55,507 nt of DNA from an uncultured Cytophagales bacterium. Its GTDB lineage: Bacteria; Bacteroidota; Bacteroidia; Cytophagales; Bernardetiaceae. The stretch lies in contig CAKZOK010000042.1 in assembly GCA_937136415.1 (NCBI GenBank), forward strand, positions 1 through 55,507. Reading direction: 5' to 3'. Positions 16,755-25,731 of the stretch are shown one piece after another (the first letter of the stretch is position 1; the number at the start of each line of letters is the position of its first letter). The notes under the pieces were generated by a model. It did not search any database. It was not told the origin of the DNA and worked only from the letters and a program-made list of their open reading frames with translations. Both the position numbers and the translations under genes were made by a program.

Positions 16755-17765
16755 CTAAAAACGAAAACGAGGTGTTCGTATTGTAGGCAAAATTTTAGGT
16801 TTGGGAGATGGGAGGCGATAACCTATCGAAATTTCATGTGAAGTAGGCTGTTTTGCATCTTTTCCACTGGTTACCAAATCTAATGAATATGTAATTCTGA
16901 GGTCTTTATTTTCTAATACATTAACGCCCAAAATCAAAATTCCTGCATCAAGTGAGTTAGAAGCTCTTGCCGAAATCCCACCAAAATAAGTTTCATCATA
17001 ATTTAATAAAATACTTCCTTCATAAGATAAAGCTCCAGAAGTAAATTTTAAAATAGCCGATGGTTGTAACATAAGAGAAGGAGAAATATCAAAACTGCTT
17101 CCTCCCATTAAATAAATATGAGGTTTTAGAGAAGTAATATTAATTCCAGTACTATAATCAAAGCTAGATTGTAGCAAATGATTTGTACTCAAACCAACAT
17201 AATATCCTTTTGTAGATTGATAATACAAACCTACTGCAAAATCGGGTTGAAATTGATTTTCTACTCCTGTACTAGGAATATTGGGGTCATTTTCTTGGTT
17301 GGGACGATACTGACTAAAATCGATGCGTTGATTATACATTCCTCCACGTAAGCCCAAAGAAATTCGGTCTTTATTTTTCAAACTAAAATGATAAGAATAC
17401 GAAAGTTGAATTTCGGTACTACTCAAAGGACCTATTTTATCATTTGCGATATGAAGACCAACACCACTGCTGATGCGATTGAGGGGCATGCTTACAAAAC
17501 CAACTTGTGAGCTAGGCGCACCACCGTCATCAAAAGTAGGCGAGTAGTTTATCCATTGGCTTCTATGAAAAATACCCATGGTTGTATAGTCTGCATTACT
17601 CCCTGCTGTTGCTGGGTTGAAATAAAGACTATTAAACATATATTGGCTAAATTGTGCGTCTTGTTGAGCAAAAACAGTCGTACTTAGAAAAGATAGAAAA
17701 AATGTAGCAAAAACAAATGCTAGGTTAAAAAATGAGCTAAAAATAGAAAGATAATATTTTTTCAT
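16755..17765 (-). CDS. PorP/SprF family type IX secretion membrane protein
   Basis: The 336-residue protein has a signal peptide ending FAQQDAQFSQYMFN. It then carries the family opening (LYFNPATAGS, IFHRSQW, SQVGFVSMPL) and many amphipathic strands of an outer-membrane barrel ending in a terminal aromatic residue. PorP/SprF proteins work with type IX secretion, linking secreted or anchored proteins such as PorE or SprE partners to the machine. Position upstream of gldK on the same strand supports this. Genomes usually hold several paralogues, so the exact one is open. Confidence 0.9.
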   Translation of the reverse strand: MKKYYLSIFSSFFNLAFVFATFFLSFLSTTVFAQQDAQFSQYMFNSLYFNPATAGSNADYTTMGIFHRSQWINYSPTFDDGGAPSSQVGFVSMPLNRISSGVGLHIANDKIGPLSSTEIQLSYSYHFSLKNKDRISLGLRGGMYNQRIDFSQYRPNQENDPNIPSTGVENQFQPDFAVGLYYQSTKGYYVGLSTNHLLQSSFDYSTGINITSLKPHIYLMGGSSFDISPSLMLQPSAILKFTSGALSYEGSILLNYDETYFGGISARASNSLDAGILILGVNVLENKDLRITYSLDLVTSGKDAKQPTSHEISIGYRLPSPKPKILPTIRTPRFRF

Positions 17766-17982
17766 GATTCAGTTATATTATAGGTAGGATAAAAAAATAA
17801 TTAGAGGCAAAAAACGATTTGATATTTTAATCAAATAATGAAAATTATAGATTCAGAAAGATTTTCAAATAACAAAATGATTTATAATTTTATCCTTATT
17901 ATTCTGATTGACTATTAGAATGAATATGCTAAGTTAATAAACTTTTCAAAAAATAAACTCAAAGTACAAACAAATCCATAAA

Positions 17983-18026
17983 AAATTCCACTCTTTAACA
18001 ATTAAATTGATTAAAAGGTGGAATTT
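17983..18026 (-). terminator. Terminator after the PspC-domain gene
   Basis: AAATTCCAC (17983-17991) pairs with GTGGAATTT (18018-18026) with an A-rich left flank, about 50 bases past the stop of the PspC-like gene. Confidence 0.55.
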
Positions 18027-18074
18027 AAAGCAAAAATAAAACTCTATTGCTTATTTACTTAGTGCTTTTTTAAC

Positions 18075-18257
18075 TTAGAACTCCTTGGGCATTGCCAAAG
18101 CCAAAATAAAATAAACAAGAATAGGAGAGCCTACTCCAAAAAATGTAAATAAAACAAATGCCATACGAATCAAATTGCTATCCCAGCCAAAAGCCTCTGC
18201 AATTCCTCCACAAACACCTGCTATAACTGAGTCATAAGTAGATTTTGCAAGTTTCAT
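18075..18257 (-). CDS. PspC domain protein
   Basis: This 60-residue protein is a stand-alone PspC domain: YDSVIAGVCGGIAEAFGWD, then one membrane helix (FVLFTFFGVGSPILVYFILA) and ending AMPKEF. PspC proteins are linked to the envelope stress (phage-shock) response. Lone short versions are common in Bacteroidota, with unclear roles. A terminator follows. Confidence 0.88.
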   Translation of the reverse strand: MKLAKSTYDSVIAGVCGGIAEAFGWDSNLIRMAFVLFTFFGVGSPILVYFILALAMPKEF

Positions 18258-18452
18258 AAAAGAAAACTATTTTTAGTGACTAATATTTTAAAAGAAAGAT
18301 GTTTGTTCTGCTAGTACAACTAGACACATCTCTACACCCAATCTACGAAAAAATGTTATGCAAGGTTACAAAAAAAACAATTCTGTAATAAAAAAAACAA
18401 CTCTACTGTTTCACAATTAGTTTTAAGTGTAAAGTAAAAATAGATTTTTAGA

Positions 18453-18627
18453 GCATGTTTAATAAAAAAATATACTCTTGTAAATGTGTTTAATCACATA
18501 AATGATAGTATTTTTTGGCAGTATTTTTAGAAGGCTGTCAATAGTTGAAAAAAATTGTCAGAGTAAACTATTATTAGACTTATTTTGGATTAGCAAAAAC
18601 TACTGACAAAATTTTTATTGAACATGC
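18453..18627. mobile_element. MITE-like element with 16-bp terminal inverted repeats
   Basis: GCATGTTTAATAAAAA (18453-18468) is matched with one mismatch by the reverse complement of 18612-18627 (GCATGTTCAATAAAAA). The 175-bp interior codes for nothing. Size, terminal repeats and lack of coding fit a miniature inverted-repeat element. No clear target-site duplication is seen. It occupies most of the gap before the glycosyltransferase. Confidence 0.5.
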
Positions 18628-18733
18628 CTTGTAGATTTTTTATATCAAAAGCAAAAAGCCAAAAACTTTGTATATTTAGCCTTTCTTCTTGAAATTTTGG
18701 CAATGATATTTATAGAATTTTAATTTATTTTTT

Positions 18734-19936
18734 ATGATAGAATGGCAAATTATTTTTCAAATTGCTTTAGGAATTAGCCTTATTTTACAAGGTTGTTTTT
18801 TGGTAGTCATCTTTAAATTGATTTTTTGCAAAAAAAATAATTCTGTTGAGAAAACCAACCCAAAATCTGTTTCTCTAGTGATTGCAGCCAGAAATGAAGC
18901 CCATAATTTAGAAAAATTATTTTATACTATTTTTAATCAAAGCTATACTAATTTTGAAGTAATTATAGTCAATGACCGTTCTGATGACAACTCATTATCC
19001 ATTTTAAAAAAATTAAAAAAGAACAATCCCACAAAAAAAATTCGTTTTATTTCTATTACAGAAAAACCTCAAAATTGGAATGGAAAAAAACATGCTTTAC
19101 AGCTCGGAATAAAAGCAGCCAAAAATGAAATTATTTTACTGACAGATGCAGACTGTTTGCCCAAAGATAAATTCTGGATAGAAAAAATGGCAAATTCATT
19201 TCAAAATTATAATAAAAAAATAAATACTGTTTTAGGAATTTCATTGTATAAAAAAGAAAAAAAGAATTTTCCTTATGCTATTTTGCATTGGTTTATTCAG
19301 AATGAAACTCTCATTACAGCACTCCAATATATTTCTTTTGCTAATTTTGGAATGGCTTATATGGGGGTAGGACGAAATTTGGCGTATAAAAAAAATGTTT
19401 TTTGGGAGAATAAAAAGAATAAAGACAAAACAAGTTTTGAAAAAATAGCTTCTCAAATGGGAGGAGATGATGATTTAATTTTTTCTGAAAAACGTTTTTA
19501 TAAAAATGTAACTATTTGCTTGCAGGCGCAAACAGAAACTAAAGCTCCTCAAAATTTTAGAGAATGGCTGGCTCAAAAACGACGGCATTTGGCTGTTGGT
19601 ACAAAGTATTCATTGCGTCAGAAAGTTATTTCAAGTATTTATCCATGGAGTATCTTTTTTTGGTATTTTGCATTGATTGGATTTTTAATAAATAATTTTT
19701 ATGAAGTTTTAGGCTTTGAATTACTGCGTCAGTTGCTTTTTTTTAGTATTTTGCGTATATTTTACAACCAAATACAAAACAATTACGTTTCAGAGCGTTC
19801 TGATTATCTAAAAAAATACAAAGACTTTTTTAAGGAGTTTTTTATTACTTTTTTAGGTTTTGAATTTGTATTTATTTTATATTATTTTGTGATAGGAATA
19901 GGAACTGTTTTTTTCCCTCCTACATCTTGGAAATAA
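18734..19936 (+). CDS. Membrane glycosyltransferase, family 2
   Basis: The 400-residue protein has an N-terminal membrane helix. A GT-A domain follows (SLVIAARNEAHNLEKL, VNDRSDDNS, LLTDADC as the DXD-type metal site, GDDDLIFSEK, and QKRRH as the Q-x-x-R-W-like motif), then three C-terminal helices. This is the build of processive or lipid-linked sugar transferases of family 2. The acceptor is unknown, though carotenoid or envelope glycolipid is possible. No partner genes are adjacent. Confidence 0.87.
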   Translation: MIEWQIIFQIALGISLILQGCFLVVIFKLIFCKKNNSVEKTNPKSVSLVIAARNEAHNLEKLFYTIFNQSYTNFEVIIVNDRSDDNSLSILKKLKKNNPTKKIRFISITEKPQNWNGKKHALQLGIKAAKNEIILLTDADCLPKDKFWIEKMANSFQNYNKKINTVLGISLYKKEKKNFPYAILHWFIQNETLITALQYISFANFGMAYMGVGRNLAYKKNVFWENKKNKDKTSFEKIASQMGGDDDLIFSEKRFYKNVTICLQAQTETKAPQNFREWLAQKRRHLAVGTKYSLRQKVISSIYPWSIFFWYFALIGFLINNFYEVLGFELLRQLLFFSILRIFYNQIQNNYVSERSDYLKKYKDFFKEFFITFLGFEFVFILYYFVIGIGTVFFPPTSWK

Positions 19937-20101
19937 TCTTTAATAAAATTAATTCTTAAAAAAATGTGTCAAAATGACCATTTCTTACTTCATTTTGATT
20001 TATGGATTAAAAATAGCTAGTTTACAAATAGACAGAACAAAAATTAGTTCTCATATATTGAGAATAGCATCACCAAAAAAGTATTTATTACACCTCTATT
20101 G

Positions 20102-20770
20102 ATGAAAGATAATAAAAAAAATTCCGAAAAATCAGAAAAAAACAAAAACAAAAATCCTTTATCCAATGCTGATAATAAGGAATTTTCGGATAAAGCATTA
20201 AAAGATTTTGATTTGATTGATTTGGCAGTAAAAGGCGACCAACAGGCGTATGCAGAGCTAATGAATCGATACAAAAATTCAGTCTATTTTATGCTCCTCA
20301 AAATGGTCAAGAATACAGATGATGCCGAAGATTTGACGGTAGAAGCATTTACAAAAGCATTTAAGAGCCTCAAAAAATTTAAAAAAGAATATACATTTAG
20401 TACTTGGCTTTTCCGAATTGCAACAAATAATTGTATTGATTTTATCCGAAAGAAAAAATTAGAAACGCTAAGTTTGCATACACCATATAAAAATGATTCG
20501 GGAGAACAAATTCAAATGGACGTACCAGACAAAAACCTTACACCACAAGAGGCTGCCATCAGAACACAAAAAATAGAAATTATACGAAACTTTGTCGAAC
20601 AACTCCCTCCAAAATATAAAAGGTTGGTAGAACTACGCTATTTTAAAGAGCTTTCTTATGATGAAATAGCCAAAGAACTTCAAGCTCCTTTAGGAACTGT
20701 AAAGGCGCAATTACACCGAGCTAGGGAGTTGATGTATGATTTGGTAAAAAATAAGCGTGATGTAATTTAG
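20102..20770 (+). CDS. RNA polymerase sigma factor, ECF-type
   Basis: The 222-residue protein has a charged N-terminal extension of about 45 residues. Sigma region 2 follows (GDQQAYAELMNRYKNSVY, DAEDLTVEAFTKAFKSL, FSTWLFRIATNNCIDFIRK), then region 4 (LPPKYKRLVELRYFKELSYDEIAKEL, GTVKAQLHRAREL). It directs RNA polymerase to a subset of promoters. No anti-sigma gene is next to it, so its signal is unknown. I use ATG 20102; a TTG lies one codon earlier. A bidirectional terminator follows. Confidence 0.93.
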   Translation: MKDNKKNSEKSEKNKNKNPLSNADNKEFSDKALKDFDLIDLAVKGDQQAYAELMNRYKNSVYFMLLKMVKNTDDAEDLTVEAFTKAFKSLKKFKKEYTFSTWLFRIATNNCIDFIRKKKLETLSLHTPYKNDSGEQIQMDVPDKNLTPQEAAIRTQKIEIIRNFVEQLPPKYKRLVELRYFKELSYDEIAKELQAPLGTVKAQLHRARELMYDLVKNKRDVI

Positions 20771-20774
20771 CACT

Positions 20775-20809
20775 AACCCTCTAAGGTTTTCAAAAAACCT
20801 TAGAGGGTT
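20775..20809. terminator. Bidirectional terminator between the sigma factor and ccmE
   Basis: AACCCTCTAAGGTTTT (20775-20790) pairs with a run ending ACCTTAGAGGGTT (20809), with T and A runs in the stem. It serves the convergent sigma-factor and ccmE genes. Confidence 0.85.
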
Positions 20810-20813
20810 TTGT

Positions 20814-21245
20814 TTATTTTACTGCAACTGTATTTTCTTCATATTTAGAAGGGCATTTCAAAAGAATATCAGTAACAACAAACTGTTGTTTTGTTTCAAT
20901 ACTTTCATATCTTCCAATCACAACAACTTTTTCAGAACGCTTAAAATCAGTCATCGAAGGAGGAGGGGTACTGGTAATGACACGCTGCTTTTTTCCTTTT
21001 TCATCAATAAGCTCAAATGCCATAAAATTTGCATCTGCCATCGGATTATATTCAATTCCGATTACTTCTCCACGAGCATCTCTAGGAAGCTCGCCCACCA
21101 CATGAATTTTGTTGTCATCGCCCTCTTCAGCAATAGAAAGAGCTTTATCAAAATCTACATACTGACTAGCATTTTCACTAGAGCTGACAAAAATTCCGAT
21201 ACCAACAGCAAGAATAACAAGCACAATTATATGTGAAATTTTCAT
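20814..21245 (-). CDS. ccmE: Cytochrome c maturation haem chaperone CcmE, CxxxY type
   Basis: The 143-residue protein has one N-terminal membrane helix and an OB-fold periplasmic domain (VDFDKAL, VVGELPRD, FELIDEKGK, EKVVVIGRYE). Near the C-terminus it reads LKCPSKYEEN. Classical CcmE binds haem through His in HxxxY. Here the position is cysteine (CxxxY), the variant described from Desulfovibrio and archaea. CcmE takes haem from the CcmC complex and passes it to cytochrome c ligase. It is the last gene of ccmC-ccmD-ccmE. Confidence 0.9.
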   Translation of the reverse strand: MKISHIIVLVILAVGIGIFVSSSENASQYVDFDKALSIAEEGDDNKIHVVGELPRDARGEVIGIEYNPMADANFMAFELIDEKGKKQRVITSTPPPSMTDFKRSEKVVVIGRYESIETKQQFVVTDILLKCPSKYEENTVAVK

Positions 21246-21275
21246 AGTTTTTTATTTTTTAAATAATAAATTGAA

Positions 21276-21605
21276 TTAAAGAACTTTATGAGTTGTGTTT
21301 TTACTTTTTCTTTCCGAAAATACCAAATCTTCTAGTTTTTTGAGTTTGGCTTCCGTAATTACCAAAAAGACCACAATTCCTGCAAAAATGGTAGTCAGAA
21401 CAGCTACCACAACATAAATCTTTCCATTTTCTCTAAAAATATCAGCCATCAAAACGTCTGAATTTTCGTAATCTCGTTGAGTAATAGGAATTTTGCCATT
21501 CTTAGTAGCTTGTTTTTCTGTATTGGTATTATTTGTTTGAGCAATGAGAAGCAAAGGAGAAAAAGCAAGAGAGCAAAAAAGCAAGAGTAAATATATATTT
21601 TTCAT
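21276..21605 (-). CDS. CcmD-like small membrane protein with signal peptide
   Basis: The 109-residue protein begins with a signal peptide (LLLFCSLAFSPLLLIAQ). After a polar stretch it has one membrane helix (IYVVVAVLTTIFAGIVVFLVI) and a CcmD-like cytoplasmic end (EAKLKKLED). CcmD holds CcmC and CcmE together during haem transfer. Bacteroidota versions carry an extra N-terminal signal and periplasmic segment like this one. Its place between ccmC and ccmE, 30 bases before ccmE, supports the call. Confidence 0.8.
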   Translation of the reverse strand: MKNIYLLLLFCSLAFSPLLLIAQTNNTNTEKQATKNGKIPITQRDYENSDVLMADIFRENGKIYVVVAVLTTIFAGIVVFLVITEAKLKKLEDLVFSERKSKNTTHKVL

Positions 21606-21777
21606 TTGAGAATATGTTTTTGTACAACAGACCGAAAATCTGTTTAAAAGGTATTATTTTAATTCAATAAATTGAGAGAGCTGTTAGGAATAGAAATTAA
21701 ATCAATGACTATTTTACAATATAACTTATTGTTATTCAGTGTTTTGTATTCGTGGTTTGTAATTGATACTTATATAA

Positions 21778-22449
21778 TTAATCAAAAAGAGTTTTATATT
21801 CAATTCTTCGCATTCTTACACGAATTTGAGCCACCCAAACTCCCAAAAGTGTCCAGCCAATAATGGCAATATAGAATACTTTTTTTAAGTCATTATCATA
21901 ATCATAGGCACTAAAAGCAGGGTTTCCTTCTGCCCCAGGGTGCATTGAGAAGACCATTCTAGGCAAAATATAAATAAGTGGAATATAAGTAGCAAACGCA
22001 AAAATATTAAAAACAGCACTAATTCTGCCTCTTTTTTCATCGTCTGGTAATGCGCTACGCAAGAGTAAATAGCCAAAATAAATCAGTAGAGCAATAGCAG
22101 AAGCATTTTGTTTTGGGTCGCCACTCCAAAACTGTCCCCATGTAAATTGCGCCCACCACATTCCTGTCAAGATTCCCAGTACTCCAAAAGCAATTCCAGA
22201 GTTGGCTAATTCTACTGCCCAATCATCATGTTTTGGGTTAGATGTTTTGAGGTACATTATTGAATAAATGACTGAAGCCAAAAGCATCAAAAGCATTCCA
22301 AACCACATCGGAACGTGGAAAAATAGATTTCTGATACTCTCATTCAGAATATTTAATCTAGGAACTTCAATCAAAAGCCCTCCAATAATTGTATAAAAAA
22401 GGATAATTACAGAAGCAATTTTCCACCAATGTTTTTTGAGTAAATTCAT
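21778..22449 (-). CDS. ccmC: Haem handling protein CcmC (CcsA family)
   Basis: The 223-residue membrane protein has six predicted helices and the family's tryptophan-rich motif (TWGQFWSGDPKQNAS). Conserved histidines occur before helix 2 (FFHVPMWFG) and in FSMHPGAEGNP. CcmC binds haem at the periplasmic face and loads it onto CcmE. I start at ATG 22449; a GTG at 22467 would add six residues. ccmD and ccmE follow on the same strand. ccmA, ccmB and ccmF are not here. Confidence 0.92.
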   Translation of the reverse strand: MNLLKKHWWKIASVIILFYTIIGGLLIEVPRLNILNESIRNLFFHVPMWFGMLLMLLASVIYSIMYLKTSNPKHDDWAVELANSGIAFGVLGILTGMWWAQFTWGQFWSGDPKQNASAIALLIYFGYLLLRSALPDDEKRGRISAVFNIFAFATYIPLIYILPRMVFSMHPGAEGNPAFSAYDYDNDLKKVFYIAIIGWTLLGVWVAQIRVRMRRIEYKTLFD

Positions 22450-22620
22450 TTTAATTATGTAGCACACCTTTTATGAGGTGTGTATAAAGTAAGATATACT
22501 TTAGTGTGTGAAAATAATATTTCACAAAATTACAACTCAAAACATCAAAGAACAAAAATAGTGCATAAAAGAAAGGCTAAAAGTTTATAAAAAAAAAACA
22601 AAATCTAAGACATAAAAAAG

Positions 22621-22650
22621 CCGTTGCATATCATTCCGATAATGCAACGG
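22621..22650. terminator. Isolated strong hairpin
   Basis: A perfect 9-bp stem CCGTTGCAT/ATGCAACGG surrounds a 12-base loop, with A-rich and T-rich flanks. No gene ends nearby on either strand, so its role as terminator or as part of a small RNA is undecided. Confidence 0.4.
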
Positions 22651-22920
22651 TAGAATTTTTAGTTTTGTCAGAAAGCCCCCTCTCCGAAAATAACTAAATG
22701 AAAACCTTTATTGTACTATAAAAATACAGCTATTTTATAATAAAAGCAAGTTTTTACTAAAAAAACTTATTTAGTATAAATAATTTGTTAGAAATCTACT
22801 TAAATGATTGATTGCTAGGCGTTTTGTTTGATGATGTTTTTTTAACATTACAATGTATAATTAGGATTTTTTTGAGATTTAAAAGTAACTTTGTCATACC
22901 AAATAGCTTTAGGATAAGTC

Positions 22921-23068
22921 GTTCAGAATTTGGTTATTTTTTCGTGTAGTTTTGTAATTATGATTTTCAAAAATGTAGTATATTTTAGCTACGCAGCTTT
23001 TTTTTCTAAAAAAACAAACTGATTTTAAATAATCATTTTTTATACGAAGAATTTTTCAAATTCTGAAC
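22921..23068. mobile_element. MITE-like inverted-repeat element
   Basis: GTTCAGAATTTG (22921-22932) is perfectly inverted at 23057-23068. The 148-bp span codes for nothing and shows weak inverted similarity further inwards. It could be a miniature transposable element or a large imperfect hairpin. Confidence 0.45.
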
Positions 23069-23276
23069 AGCCTAGCTTTAGAGTTAGGAATTTAGCAAAA
23101 TGCTTGAAGAATCAAATTTTATTTTTGGATACAAATTTGTGCAAATTTTTAGAAAGGAAATCAAAGGAATAAAACAATAAATTGAAGGCTTGCGTTACAC
23201 TCTTAAAATGCCTTTTAAATTATTTGGAGTGTAATAAAAAATATCAAAATTAATTAAAAAAAAAGCCTTAACTAAC

Positions 23277-23306
23277 TTGTTTAGAATGAATAACTTATTA
23301 CCTTTG
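23277..23306 (+). promoter_or_regulatory. Promoter of the DUF2795 gene
   Basis: TTG (23277-23279), 19 bases, then TACCTTTGC (from 23299) match the Bacteroidota -33/-7 consensus almost ideally. Transcription should start near 23312, giving a leader of about 78 bases. Confidence 0.7.
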
Positions 23307-23389
23307 CAGCCTTATCAAAAAATTAGTTAATTAGAATAACTCAAAAATAATTAACAAATTCAAAATTATTACAAATAAAATATAAGCCT

Positions 23390-23611
23390 ATGTATTGGAC
23401 ACTCGAACTTGCATCTTATTTAGAAGATGCTCCTTGGCCAGCCACTAAAGACGAACTAATTGATTATGGGACACGTACAGGTGCGCCTATGGAAGTTGTC
23501 GAAAACCTACAAGACTTAGAAGATGATGGTGAGCCTTATGAAAACATTGAAGAAATTTGGCCAGATTATCCTACTAAAGACGACTTCTTTTTTAACGAAG
23601 ATGAATATTAA
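23390..23611 (+). CDS. DUF2795 family protein
   Basis: This 73-residue acidic protein (MYWTLELASYLEDAPWPATK, GAPMEVVENLQDLEDDGEPY, ending FFFNEDEY) matches the short DUF2795 proteins of Bacteroidota. These are highly conserved and often strongly expressed, yet have no assigned function. It has its own near-consensus promoter and a terminator, so it is a single-gene unit. Confidence 0.88.
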   Translation: MYWTLELASYLEDAPWPATKDELIDYGTRTGAPMEVVENLQDLEDDGEPYENIEEIWPDYPTKDDFFFNEDEY

Positions 23612-23647
23612 TTTTTAAATTAAGTCAATAATCGAATCCTATAAACT

Positions 23648-23685
23648 TCATTTTGATTACTTTTGTATCGAAATGAAGTTTTTTT
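23648..23685 (+). terminator. Terminator of the DUF2795 gene
   Basis: An inverted repeat AACTTCATTT...GAAATGAAGTT followed by seven T lies about 35 bases after the DUF2795 stop. Confidence 0.7.
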
Positions 23686-23702
23686 ATTTTTAATTAACCG
23701 TC

Positions 23703-23725
23703 AACGAGGTTAAAACCGTCGTTGA
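23703..23725. repeat. Hairpin just upstream of hemE
   Basis: CAACGA-GGTT...AACC-TCGTTG forms a stem of about ten pairs with a single bulged G. It ends 16 bases before the hemE ATG. It may be a member of the palindromic intergenic elements seen elsewhere in the window, or it may affect hemE translation. Confidence 0.5.
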
Positions 23726-23741
23726 GGATTATGTTCCAATT

Positions 23742-24773
23742 ATGACAACCCTACAAAACGACCTACTTTTAAGAACAGCAAGAGGAGAACAAACAGAACG
23801 TGCGCCTGTCTGGACAATGCGCCAAGCTGGAAGAATCTTGCCAGAATATAGAGCATTAAGAGCAAAATTAAGTGGATTTATTGAGCTTGTAACTACGCCA
23901 CATTTGGCAGCCGAAGTGACCATTCAGCCTGTCGATAGATTGGGAGTAGATGCAGCTATCATTTTTTCAGATATTTTGGTAATTCCTGAAGCCATGGGAT
24001 TGCCTTATGAAATGATTGAAAAAGTAGGACCTAATTTTCCTCAAACTATCAAAACAGAAAGTGATGTCAAAAAAATGACTACTGATGGCATAGAGGAAAA
24101 ATTGAGTTATGTAATGGAAGCCATTTCTATTACTAAAAAAGAATTGAACGGACGTGTTCCTTTGATTGGTTTTGCTGGTGCGCCTTTCACGCTTTTTTGT
24201 TATATGATAGAAGGAAAAGGCTCAAAAACATTTTCAAAACCTCGTGGTCTTTTGTATGAAAACCCAAAATTAGCGCATCAATTATTACAAAAAATAACAG
24301 ATTCGACAATCATTTATCTAAAAGCGCAAATAAAAGCAGGAGCAGATATTGTACAGATTTTTGACTCTTGGGCTGGTGTTTTGGGATTAGAATTATACAA
24401 AGAATTTAGTTTGAAATATATTCAGCAAATTGTAGATGCCATTGATGAAGTGCCGACGATTGTTTTTGGAAAAGACCAACATGCAGCAAGAGCCGATTTT
24501 GGAAAACTAAATTGTAATGTTGTTGGAATGGATTGGACAATGCCGATTGAAGAATCAAGAAAATTGATAGGAAATGATAAAGTTTTGCAAGGAAATCTTG
24601 ACCCTTGTGTTTTGTATGGTTCGTATGAAACGATAGAAGCAGAAACGAAGAAAATGCTTACTTCTTTCGGAAAAGGAAAACACATTGCCAATCTAGGACA
24701 CGGAGTTTATCCAGATTTAGATTTTAATAAAGTCAAGCATTTTATTGATACAGTAAAGGCTTGGAAATATTAG
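23742..24773 (+). CDS. hemE: Uroporphyrinogen decarboxylase
   Basis: The 343-residue enzyme decarboxylates the four acetate arms of uroporphyrinogen III to give coproporphyrinogen III in haem synthesis. It shows the family signatures near the N-terminus ([16 protein letters not shown]) and centrally ([17 protein letters not shown]), plus [18 protein letters not shown] and LGHGVYPD. It is full length and cytoplasmic. It stands alone with a hairpin directly upstream and a strong terminator after it. Confidence 0.97.
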   Translation: MTTLQNDLLLRTARGEQTERAPVWTMRQAGRILPEYRALRAKLSGFIELVTTPHLAAEVTIQPVDRLGVDAAIIFSDILVIPEAMGLPYEMIEKVGPNFPQTIKTESDVKKMTTDGIEEKLSYVMEAISITKKELNGRVPLIGFAGAPFTLFCYMIEGKGSKTFSKPRGLLYENPKLAHQLLQKITDSTIIYLKAQIKAGADIVQIFDSWAGVLGLELYKEFSLKYIQQIVDAIDEVPTIVFGKDQHAARADFGKLNCNVVGMDWTMPIEESRKLIGNDKVLQGNLDPCVLYGSYETIEAETKKMLTSFGKGKHIANLGHGVYPDLDFNKVKHFIDTVKAWKY

Positions 24774-24781
24774 GAAAAAAC

Positions 24782-24819
24782 AAAAAGGATTTAAAGTTTT
24801 GATGCTTTAAATCCTTTTT
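24782..24819 (+). terminator. hemE terminator
   Basis: AAAAAGGATTTAAAG (24782-24796) pairs with CTTTAAATCCTTTTT (24805-24819) and is followed by further T, right after the hemE stop. Confidence 0.88.
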
Positions 24820-24900
24820 TTTGTGAAAATGCTATTTTAGGAAAAGACAAGCCATTTTATCTACAAATGAAGCTATTTACCGTTGCTCGTATTTCCACGA

Positions 24901-25671
24901 TTAAAACTCATAACTCAAAAAGTAGCTAAATCCAAGATTTACAGGCTTATCATTTTGCCCAAAACCTGCAATCGTTGTTGGTTTGGCAAGTACATCTTTT
25001 GGCTGACTTACTTGCATTCTAATTTTGAATAAATAACTCATATAAATATGAGATAAAAATCCTTTTCTAGCTAGATTTACTTTCATTCCTGCATTTATTT
25101 CTGCCCAGCTAAAAGCCATATTATCTTCATTTACTTGTCTTGAAAAACGAATTTTATCAGTATCAACAGCTTCCAAATCCCAATAACGGTCGTCAATAGC
25201 ATAACTCAATTTATGTGAAAAATTAGCAAAGCCATATTTTGCTCCCAATACAATCGCTTCTCTGTCCAAAAGGCGATGTAAAACATTATATTCTACTCCG
25301 ATTGTACCAAAATAACCTGTATTTTGATATTCAAATGAATTAGGAATTTCTTTAAAAGAAAGTGCATCTCCGTAGCCTCCCTCCAAAACAAGAAACCAAA
25401 CGTTGTTGAAAGTAATTTCAGCATTTCCATTAAAACGCAAAATATTTGGGTTGCGAGCATTATTAATCATCGACCAAAGGTCTAGACCTACACGAAATGA
25501 AATAGGTGTATAATCAACAGGAGGTTTGGGTTCTTTTTTCTTTTTTACAATTACTTGTGTGGTATCAGTTGTAGTAATTTGAGCAAAAATGGTATTTATT
25601 CCAAAAAAAGAAATAAATAATAGTAGTGTTAAAAAAGATTGTATTAGAGAATTAGAATATCGTTTTTTCAT
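24901..25671 (-). CDS. DUF6048 family outer-membrane-type protein
   Basis: The 256-residue protein has a signal peptide (LLLFISFFGINTIFAQ), a proline/lysine linker (KKKKEPKPPVDYTPISFRVGLD), and alternating strands ending in YFLSYEF, the aromatic end of an outer-membrane barrel. It matches the DUF6048 family, of unknown function. It follows a DUF6452 lipoprotein on the same strand, and as I recall the two families are usually found together. ATG 25671 is chosen because the longer frame begins with TTG ahead of a non-signal segment. Confidence 0.8.
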   Translation of the reverse strand: MKKRYSNSLIQSFLTLLLFISFFGINTIFAQITTTDTTQVIVKKKKEPKPPVDYTPISFRVGLDLWSMINNARNPNILRFNGNAEITFNNVWFLVLEGGYGDALSFKEIPNSFEYQNTGYFGTIGVEYNVLHRLLDREAIVLGAKYGFANFSHKLSYAIDDRYWDLEAVDTDKIRFSRQVNEDNMAFSWAEINAGMKVNLARKGFLSHIYMSYLFKIRMQVSQPKDVLAKPTTIAGFGQNDKPVNLGFSYFLSYEF

Positions 25672-25731
25672 TATTTTAGTATAATTAAATCTATTTTTCA
25701 ATAGATATAGAAGGTCTGTTTTACTTTTTTG

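Larger units (their letters stand above)
22450..23276. other. Long intergenic region between ccmC and the DUF2795 gene
   Basis: No coding frame is visible. A strong hairpin CCGTTGCAT (22621-22629) / ATGCAACGG (22642-22650) lies near the left side, and a MITE-like inverted-repeat element covers 22921-23068. The rest is AT-rich sequence I cannot interpret. Confidence 0.5.
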
